Assembly (NCBI GenBank): GCA_028752905.1
Contig: JAQNBH010000011.1
Coordinates: forward strand, 32,946,017-33,010,016
Length of the DNA: 64,000 nt
Direction: 5' to 3'
Source: Cladorhizidae sp. MBARI D1340-BT2
Taxonomy: Eukaryota; Porifera; Demospongiae; Poecilosclerida; Cladorhizidae
Under the pieces are notes generated by a model, which was given only the letters and a program-made list of their open reading frames with translations, made no database searches and was not told where the DNA came from. This document shows positions 58,617-64,000 of the stretch, one piece after another (positions within the stretch are counted from its first letter, which is position 1; each line of letters begins with the position of its first letter). The position numbers and the translations under genes were made by a program.

Positions 58617-60862
58617 AATATGTTAACTGTGAACAGTGTTTCTTTTGGATTATTTATAAACTGGGAGGGGAGGGGGTTAGGGTTTGTGAAATAAAAAATT
58701 TAATGGGGGTTGGAAGACGTACGTAAATTATTAATCTCGCTGGTAGTTCATTTCCAAGCGGTGGTGAGGCAGAGACACCTCCCTTATTTCAGTTATTTTG
58801 ACTTAACTATTATGATGACACATTGGACTTATGTACATACTCCGACATGCTCAGGCATACGGCTATGCGAGGGATTGTTCGTAGTCCACACATGCTCCCT
58901 GTGCTTGTGTGACTTTCTCGTGCAGGGACCACGGAAGACCACTTTGCGAAGATAGCGTACAAGAATCACCTTCACTCGGTCAACAACCCCAATTCCCAGT
59001 TCCGGGATGAGTACAGTCTGGACCAGATCAAAGCATCGGCCATGGTCTACTTCCCCCTCACCAAGCTGCAGTGTTGGTACATGTGGACCATATGGAGTTG
59101 CTTGGTGTCTCTCAAGTCTTTTATATAGAGCCAGGGATGCAGGGGGGCTGTTACTGGTGCTATGGGCTGTTACTGGCTATGTTTGGAGAGGCTGTTACTG
59201 GCTATGTTTGGAGGGGCTGTTACTGGCTATGTTTGGAGGGGATGTTACTGGCTATGTTTGGAGGGGATGTTACTGGTGCTATGTTTGGAGGGGATGTTAC
59301 TGGCGCTATGTTTGGAGAGGCTGTTACTGGAGCTATGTTTGGAGAGGCTGTTACTGGAGCTATGTTTGGAGGGGCTGTTACTGGTGCTCTGTTTGGAGGG
59401 GCTGTTACTGGCTATGTTTGGAGGGGATGTTACTGGCTATGTTTGGAGGGACTGTTACTGGCTATGTTTGGAGGGGATGTTACTGGCTATGTTTGGAGGG
59501 GCTGTTACTGGCTATGTTTGGAGGGGATGTTACTGGCTATGTTTGGAGGGGATGTTACTGGTGCTATGTTTGGAGGGGATGTTACTGGCGCTATGTTTGG
59601 AGAGGCTGTTACTGGAGCTCTGTTTGGAGGGGCTGTTACTGGCTATGTTTGGAGGGGATGTTACTGGCTATGTTTGGAGGGACTGTTACTGGCTATGTTT
59701 GGAGGGGATGTTACTGGCTATGTTTGGAGGGGCTGTTACTGGTGCCATGTTTGGAGGGGCTGTTACTGGTGCTATGTTTGGAGGGGCTGTTACTGGCTCT
59801 GTTTGGAGGGACTGTTACTGGCTCTGTTTGGAGGGGCTGTTACTGGCTATGTTTGGAGGGGCTGTTACTGGCTCTGTTTGGAGGGGCTGTTACTGGCTAT
59901 GTTTGGAGGGGCTGTTACTGGTGCTATGTTTGGAGAGGCTGTTACTGGTGCTCTGTTTGGAGGGGCTGTTACTGGCTATGTTTGGAGGGGATGTTACTGG
60001 CTATGTTTGGAGGGGATGTTACTGGTGCAATGTTTGGAGGGGCTGTTACTGGTGCTATGTTTGGAGGTGCTGGGGGGATTGTTTTTATGGAGAGTTCATG
60101 TAATCTATTTTTGTTATTTTTTAATTTTTACTCGTCATCATTTATTAATTAATATTTTTTATTTAGTGAGACATCTCTTGTTGTTGTTGTTGTTGTTGTT
60201 GTTGTGTGTGTGTTTTTTTTGGGGGGGGGGGGAGGGGTTGATTATTATTGTTTAAGGTAATAAAAAAAAGTTCCATGGATGCAGGCCATGGATGCAGGCA
60301 TGGATGCAGGGCATGGATGCAGGCCATGGGTGCAGGCCATGGGTGCAGGCCATGGGTGCAGGCCATGGGTGCAGGCATGGATGCAGGCATGGATGCAGGC
60401 ATGGATGCAGGGCATGCAGGCCATGGATGCAGGGCATGGATGCAGGCCATGGATGCAGGGCATGGATGCAGGGCATGGATGCAGGGCATGGATGCAGGGC
60501 ATGGATGCAGGCATGGATGCAGGCCATGGATGCAGGGCATGGATGCAGGGCATGGATGCAGGGCATGGATGCAGGCATGGATGTTTGAATCATATGATAT
60601 ACATGTAATTATAGTAGTCTTGGATCACCACTATCACCATCATCACCACCACCATCATCTCTACAGTTCTAACACACACACACACACACACACACACATG
60701 TCTCTGCCTAGCCCTACATCTGACGGGAGTGCAGCTGTGGTGGTCTGTAGTGAGGACTTTGTGAAGCGCCGTGGTCTGCAGGCACAGGCCGTGGAGATCC
60801 TGGCTATGGAGCTAGCCACTGACCTCACCAGCACCTTCGATGAAGACAGCTGCATGAAAATG
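45525..60862 (+). CDS. SCP2: Sterol carrier protein X / SCP2 peroxisomal thiolase, first 8 exons (269 aa, gene continues)
   Basis: SCPx is a peroxisomal 3-ketoacyl-CoA thiolase for branched-chain acyl-CoA and sterol side chains; in animals it is usually fused to a C-terminal SCP2 lipid-transfer domain. Exons: 45525-45572, 47196-47253, 47644-47715, 54743-54807, 56406-56534, 57278-57410, 58926-59076, 60712-60862; all phases agree. The product opens [18 protein letters not shown]; exon 5 begins [13 protein letters not shown], with C86 as the acyl-accepting cysteine. [50 protein letters not shown] and [10 protein letters not shown] then follow the vertebrate SCPx order closely. The second catalytic Cys/His region, any SCP2 domain and a peroxisomal signal would lie beyond the right edge. 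Introns carry large arrays and an antisense hAT element. Confidence 0.95.
45573..47195. other. SCP2 intron 1 with a duplicated ~140-bp segment
   Basis: About 46632-46780 and 46874-47003 are direct repeats sharing CAGTCACTGACTTGGTTCAC and CCTATTGGAGTGTTTAGAAA. Nothing else recognised; minus-strand frames near 46084-46612 have no family features. Confidence 0.7.
47196..47253 (+). CDS. SCP2: SCP2 exon 2
   Basis: Acceptor CCTCCTCAG ends at 47195; donor GTACTG at 47254. It encodes [19 protein letters not shown]. Phases 0 to 1. Confidence 0.92.
47644..47715 (+). CDS. SCP2: SCP2 exon 3
   Basis: Acceptor CGTCGCTTAG ends at 47643; donor GTAAGG at 47716. It encodes [20 protein letters not shown] and YCY; phases 1 to 1. 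Intron 2 before it holds a G-rich tract at about 47320-47365. Confidence 0.92.
47765..48690. repeat. Tandem repeat, ~22-bp unit, ~40 copies
   Basis: Units of the form CATAGTGTTGTAGTAATCAT and TATAGTAATCTTACC, interspersed. It starts about 50 bp after the 5' splice site at 47716, in SCP2 intron 3 (47716-54742). Confidence 0.94.
48691..50035. other. SCP2 intron 3, unassigned
   Basis: No exon or element recognised. The small frames near 49164-49637 on both strands lack family features. Confidence 0.4.
50036..50390. repeat. 97-bp satellite, left part (interrupted by hAT copy 2)
   Basis: Units contain TATGAAGTCTAGTAATTATT, ATGAGGATATCAAGTCTAGA, ATAAACCATTTATCACACTT and GGGATGCAGTGAGTCTATAC. The repeat resumes at 53839 after the transposon. 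Confidence 0.95.
50559..52745 (-). CDS. hAT-superfamily transposase (728 aa, intact)
   Basis: A cut-and-paste transposase of the ZNF862-like hAT group, encoded by a single exon. N-terminus Ser-rich and acidic with a Lys-rich, NLS-like run (PPSKKSKQ). TTF/BED-type finger C85-x2-C88 with H118 and H124. Likely catalytic acids: D247 or D251 in [11 protein letters not shown]312 in [10 protein letters not shown], and E671 in [10 protein letters not shown]. Also CHCHLLQLA and SDTRW motifs and the C-terminal hAT dimerisation helix region. It differs from copy 1 at about eight codons including G304, where copy 1 has a stop. The start is the same ATG as in copy 1, 33 bp downstream of a TATA-like box. 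Catalytic assignments are by motif, not by alignment software. Confidence 0.95.
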   Translation of the reverse strand: MDIRSYFASTSQASSHANSSDSEDSRTDSSEHVEASSPSLSPPPSKKSKQIKHRSSVSTKRKYSKSWEKDFSWLYYDEDSDGAFCKVCKQSGLQRTGGVWVTQPCRNWKKAVEKMKAHARSDFHIHATQALFAAKGAAKGGTVVQQLQNVLARKRAQNRAAVKCLILLTHFLTKEQVAHSTKFEKLVDVVVRCGSQHLKQFLETAPRNAVYTSRLAVVEFIESLGTWVEESILKRLQKAPMYSLMADECTDVTNVEELSVFCRWEEDGVPVECFLELIPLKKADAETIYSNLIDCLKKKGLQVGRIVGLGFDGAATFSGRKTGVQARIKKHTPHALFIHCHCHLLQLACVQAANKTPGIAHVYRTLTTLWKHFRNSPKRAECLKEVQHVLELPEMKVIKPSDTRWLAHERCVKAVKASYSANVITIGNIYETSHEPEALGIHGALCKLSTIAAIYLLDFTLPQVAKLSKALQAEQLDLSLISFLVDATVKSLDDAVLPGANWVLELLENVEDLKSSTKVSIDADKILSFQNVVGKPFVADLKANITSRFSSSNAVVSALSIFDPRKVPKPDSVSFPTYGDTSVEKLIAHYGEDRDAETLDGEETVKTAMISTEILTEWKTFRQLLVKQPRDTTASQLKELVSNDMLKAMFPNLHKIASICLSIPVSTASVERSFSQMKMIKTRLRNSLSDCSLSHLMRIAIEAPEVLSESDLEEIVDVWQRKPRRTSV
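52779..53165 (-). promoter_or_regulatory. TATA-like box and triple ~120-bp repeat upstream of hAT copy 2 transposase
   Basis: On the minus strand, TATAAAAG (about 52786-52779) lies 33 bp upstream of the ATG. Three units each with CACGTG lie further upstream, at about 52885, 53010 and 53143. The layout matches copy 1. Confidence 0.55.
53406..53433. repeat. 28-bp poly-C homopolymer in hAT copy 2
   Basis: It corresponds to an 11-bp G tract in copy 1 (7706-7716). The 17-bp difference equals the total length difference between the copies. Confidence 0.93.
53839..54475. repeat. 97-bp satellite, right part, ~6.5 units
   Basis: Consecutive TATGAAG starts are 97 bp apart (53839, 53936). Units are nearly identical, with variants CTTGACTTGG, CATGACTTGG and CTGTACTTGG. 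Continuation of 50036-50390. Confidence 0.95.
54743..54807 (+). CDS. SCP2: SCP2 exon 4
   Basis: Acceptor TGCTTGCAG ends at 54742; donor GTGAGG at 54808. It encodes [20 protein letters not shown] plus Asn. Phases 1 to 0. Confidence 0.94.
55185..55650. repeat. Minisatellite, ~38-bp unit, ~12 copies
   Basis: Units contain GCTTCCAGAGCCTGGATATG and GAGGCTATAGGTAGCGCT. It lies in SCP2 intron 4 (54808-56405), followed by a 25-bp poly-G tract at 55773-55797. Confidence 0.95.
56406..56534 (+). CDS. SCP2: SCP2 exon 5: thiolase active-site cysteine
   Basis: Acceptor CCACCCAG, after a strong C/T-rich tract, ends at 56405; donor GTACAC at 56535. It encodes [19 protein letters not shown] and then [15 protein letters not shown]86 is the expected nucleophile. 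Phase 0 at both ends. Confidence 0.96.
56575..57040. repeat. Microsatellite of CATACATACACA-type units
   Basis: It starts about 40 bp after the 5' splice site at 56535, in SCP2 intron 5. His/Thr/Tyr-rich and Cys/Val/Tyr-rich long frames across it (up to 293 codons) are artefacts. Confidence 0.96.
57278..57410 (+). CDS. SCP2: SCP2 exon 6
   Basis: Acceptor TCCTGAAG ends at 57277; donor GTGAGT at 57411. It encodes [20 protein letters not shown], then [18 protein letters not shown]. Phases 0 to 1. Confidence 0.94.
57640..58485. repeat. Minisatellite, 32-bp unit, ~26 copies
   Basis: Units contain CATGTGACCTGTGTACACCC and TCTACCTACACT, highly uniform. It lies in SCP2 intron 6, beginning about 230 bp after the donor. 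Confidence 0.96.
58543..58616. repeat. (TTGA)n tetranucleotide repeat
   Basis: About 18 uninterrupted TTGA units in SCP2 intron 6. Confidence 0.97.
58926..59076 (+). CDS. SCP2: SCP2 exon 7
   Basis: Acceptor TCTCGTGCAG ends at 58925; donor GTACAT at 59077. It encodes [20 protein letters not shown], then [14 protein letters not shown] and LTKLQC plus a split Cys codon. Phases 1 to 2. Confidence 0.94.
59135..60075. repeat. Minisatellite, 25/27-bp units, ~37 copies
   Basis: Units contain GGCTGTTACTGGCTATGTTT followed by GGAGG; longer units have TGG-TGCTATG. The mix of lengths leaves all three + frames open for over 300 codons. It starts about 60 bp after the donor at 59077, in SCP2 intron 7. 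Confidence 0.95.
60277..60588. repeat. Minisatellite, 12-13-bp unit, ~24 copies
   Basis: CATGGATGCAGG(G/C) repeats in SCP2 intron 7. A (GTT)n tract (about 60178-60204) and a G-rich run lie just before it; a (CAC)-rich and a (CA)n tract (60671-60699) just after. Confidence 0.95.
60712..60862 (+). CDS. SCP2: SCP2 exon 8
   Basis: Acceptor TCTCTGCCTAG ends at 60711 and is preceded by a (CA)n repeat; donor GTGAGT at 60863. It encodes [20 protein letters not shown], then [13 protein letters not shown] and DEDSCMKM, as in vertebrate SCPx. Phases 2 to 0. The next exon is beyond the window. Confidence 0.94.
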
Positions 60863-60964
60863 GTGAGTGTGTGTGCATGCACATGTGCAGGCCATGTCGT
60901 TTTAGAGGGTAAAACCTAGGTCAGTGGTTTGGGGGTCCCAAAGCACTGCTCTCTCTCTCCTAAG

Positions 60965-63900
60965 CACTCTGAAGAAGGACTCACTAAGGTAGTAAACCAG
61001 CAGACCTAAACACTTCCATCAAGCCTTGAATCCTTCACTAAGGCAGTAAACCTGCAGACCTAAACACTTCCAGCATGCATTGAATCCTTCACTAAGGTAG
61101 TAAACCTGCGGACCTAAACACTTCCAGCATGCCTTGAATCCTTCACTAAGGCAGTAAACCTGCAGACCTAAACACTTCCAGCATGCATTGAATCCTTCAC
61201 TAAGGTAGTAAACCTGCGGACCTAAACACTTCCAGCATGCCTTGAATCCTTCACTAAGGTAGTAAACCTGCAGAACTAAACACTTCCATCAAACCTTGAA
61301 TCCTTCACTAAGGTAGTAAACCAGCAGACCTAAACACTTCCATCAAAGCCTTGAATCTTTCACTAAGGTAGTAAACCAGCAGACCTAAACACTTCCAGCA
61401 TGCCTTAAATCCTTCACTAAGGCAGTAAACCTGCAGAACTAAACACTTCCACCAAGCCTTGAATCCTTCACTAAGGTAGTAAACCAGCAGACCTAAACAC
61501 TTCCAGCATGCCTTGAATCCTTCACTAAGGTAGTAAACCTGCAGAACTAAACACTTCCATCAAACCTTGAATCCTTCACTAAGGTAGTAAACCAGCAGAC
61601 CTAAACACTTCCACCAAGCCTTGAATCCTTCACTAAGGCAGTAAACCTGCAGACCTAAACACTTCCAGCATGCATTGAATCCTTCACTAAGGTAGTAAAC
61701 CTGCGGACCTAAACACTTCCAGCATGCCTTGAATCCTTCACTAAGGCAGTAAACCTGCAGACCTAAACACTTCCAGCATGCATTGAATCCTTCACTAAGG
61801 TAGTAAACCTGCGGACCTAAACACTTCCAGCATGCCTTGAATCCTTCACTAAGGTAGTAAACCTGCAGAACTAAACACTTCCATCAAACCTTGAATCCTT
61901 CACTAAGGTAGTAAACCAGCAGACCTAAACACTTCCATCAAAGCCTTGAATCTTTCACTAAGGTAGTAAACCAGCAGACCTAAACACTTCCAGCATGCCT
62001 TAAATCCTTCACTAAGGCAGTAAACCTGCAGAACTAAACACTTCCACCAAGCCTTGAATCCTTCACTAAGGTAGTAAACCAGCAGACCTAAACACTTCCA
62101 GCATGCCTTGAATCCTTCACTAAGGTAGTAAACCTGCAGAACTAAACACTTCCATCAAACCTTGAATCCTTCACTAAGGTAGTAAACCAGCAGACCTAAA
62201 CACTTCCACCAAGCCTTGAATCCTTCACTAAGGCAGTAAACCAGCAGACCTAAACACTTCCAGCACGCCTTGAATCCTTCACTAAGGTAGTAAACCAGCA
62301 GACCTAAACACTTCCATCAAGCCTTGAATCCTTCACTAAGGCAGTAAACCAGCAGACCTAAACACTTCCATCAAAGCCTTGAATCTTTCACTAAGGTAGT
62401 AAACCAGCAGACCTAAACACTTCCACCAAGCCTTGAATCCTTCACTAAGGCAGTAAACCTGCAGACCTAAAAACTTCCATCAAGCCTTGAATCCTTCACT
62501 AAGGCAGTAAACCAGCAGACCTAAACACTTCCATCAAAGCCTTGAATCCTTCACTAAGGTAGTAAACCAGCAGACCTAAACACTTCCATCAAGCCTTGAA
62601 TCCTTCACTAAGGCAGTAAACCAGCAGACCTAAACACTTCCATCAAAGCCTTGAATCCTTCACTAAGGTAGTAAACCAGCAGACCTAAACACTTCCATCA
62701 AAGCCTTGAATCCTTCACTAAGGTAGTAAACCAGCAGACCTAAACGCTTCCATCAAAGCCTTGAATCCTTCACTAAGGTAGTAAACCAGCAGACCTAAAC
62801 ACTTCCACCAAGCCTTGAATCCTTCACTAAGGTAGTAAACCAGCAGACCTAAACACTTCCATCAAGCCTTGAATCCTTCACTAAGGCAGTAAACCAGCAG
62901 ACCTAAACACTTCCACCAAGCCTTGAATCCTTCACTAAGGCAGTAAACCTGCAGACCTAAACACTTCCACCAAGCCTTGAATCCTTCACTAAGGTAGTAA
63001 ACCAGCAGACCTAAACACTTCCATCAAAGCCTTGAATCCTTCACTAAGGTAGTAAACCAGCAGACCTAAACACTTCCATCAAGCCTTGAATCCTTCACTA
63101 AGGCAGTAAACCAGCAGACCTAAACACTTCCATCAAGCCTTGAATCCTTCACTAAGGTAGTAAACCAGCAGACCTAAACACTTCCACCAAGCCTTGAATC
63201 CTTCACTAAGGCAGTAAACCTGCAGACCTAAAAACTTCCATCAAGCCTTGAATCCTTCACTAAGGCAGTAAACCAGCAGACCTAAACACTTCCATCAAAG
63301 CCTTGAATCCTTCACTAAGGTAGTAAACCAGCAGACCTAAACACTTCCATCAAGCCTTGAATCCTTCACTAAGGCAGTAAACCAGCAGACCTAAACACTT
63401 CCATCAAAGCCTTGAATCCTTCACTAAGGTAGTAAACCAGCAGACCTAAACACTTCCATCAAAGCCTTGAATCCTTCACTAAGGTAGTAAACCAGCAGAC
63501 CTAAACACTTCCATCAAGCCTTGAATCCTTCACTAAGGCAGTAAACCAGCAGACCTAAACACTTCCATCAAAGCCTTGAATCCTTCACTAAGGTAGTAAA
63601 CCAGCAGACCTAAACGCTTCCATCAAAGCCTTGAATCCTTCACTAAGGTAGTAAACCAGCAGACCTAAACACTTCCACCAAGCCTTGAATCCTTCACTAA
63701 GGTAGTAAACCAGCAGACCTAAACACTTCCATCAAGCCTTGAATCCTTCACTAAGGCAGTAAACCAGCAGACCTAAACACTTCCATCAAAGCCTTGAATC
63801 CTTCACTAAGGTAGTAAACCAGCAGACCTAAACACTTCCATCAAAGCCTTGAATCCTTCACTAAGGCAGTAAACCTGCAGACCTAAAAACTTCCATCAAG

Positions 63901-64000
63901 CCTTGAATCCTTCACTAAGGCAGTAAACCAGCAGACCTAAACACTTCCATCAAAGCCTTGAATCCTTCACTAAGGTAGTAAACCAGCAGACCTAAACACT
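60965..64000. repeat. Minisatellite, ~54-bp unit, ~56 copies, running off the right edge
   Basis: Units contain CACTAAGGTAGTAAACCAGC, AGACCTAAACACTTCCATCA and AGCCTTGAATCCTT. Variant units (CATGCATTGAATCC) at 61074 and 61182 recur exactly 595 bp later at 61669 and 61777, a higher-order duplication. It starts about 100 bp after the donor at 60863, in SCP2 intron 8. Confidence 0.97.

Noticed and set aside
59007..60255. Three overlapping + frames of 313-394 codons resembling glycine-rich membrane proteins
   Set aside because: A 25/27-bp repeat keeps all three frames open; the first residues of one belong to SCP2 exon 7 and the rest is intron.
60163..60593. Met/Ala/Gly/His-rich and Pro/Cys-rich frames
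   Set aside because: A 12-13-bp minisatellite read in every frame.
60965..64000. CRISPR-like look of regular repeats
   Set aside because: Units are contiguous with no unique spacers, and the context is a eukaryotic intron. The same applies to the arrays at 1-1095 and 32266-33337.

Overview
The window is eukaryotic and animal. It carries exons of three conserved metazoan genes, all on the + strand, with GT-AG introns whose phases agree at every junction I checked. They are the 3' end of a dystrophin/utrophin-type gene (1226-17384), a complete seven-exon SLC1 (excitatory amino acid transporter) gene (22839-42391, 695 aa), and the 5' part of the peroxisomal thiolase gene SCP2/SCPx (from 45525, leaving the window after exon 8). 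The mix of transposons and the large minisatellite-filled introns would suit an early-branching marine animal such as a sponge. That placement is inference only; nothing in the window proves a phylum.

Layout. 1-17384: dystrophin C-terminal exons (end of the EF-hand region, ZZ zinc finger, post-ZZ segment, coiled coil, short last exons). The 8.6 kb intron holds a decayed Gmr1-type Ty3/gypsy relic (gag, protease, integrase, then the start of the RT region), split by a hAT transposon (7301-10731). A piggyBac-like non-autonomous element (14229-15215) lies in a later intron. 17385-22838: intergenic, with a decayed minus-strand hAT/ZMYM1-like transposase. 22839-42391: SLC1. Intron 6 (10.5 kb) contains several minisatellites and a minus-strand Ty3/gypsy relic. 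42392-45524: intergenic, with a duplicated palindromic module whose second copy was hit by two related non-LTR retrotransposon 3' ends, one carrying a restriction-like endonuclease domain. 45525-64000: SCP2, with a nearly identical, intact, minus-strand second copy of the hAT element (50391-53838) inserted in a 97-bp satellite.

The most striking properties are these. (1) Two hAT copies are almost identical; one has an uninterrupted 728-codon transposase. (2) By hand addition, about 29% of the window is tandem array, and every array longer than about 200 bp lies in an intron. The 8.6 kb of intergenic DNA has none. (3) One array repeats a splice-acceptor/donor-like junction about 38 times inside a 10.5 kb intron. 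(4) The SLC1 protein keeps the acidic-substrate arginine and ends in a PDZ-ligand-like DETKL. The very long open frames at 28-31, 37-40, 56-57 and 59-60 kb are tandem-repeat artefacts, not genes. The three host genes have unrelated roles (membrane-cytoskeleton linkage, glutamate/aspartate uptake, peroxisomal beta-oxidation) and nothing suggests joint regulation.
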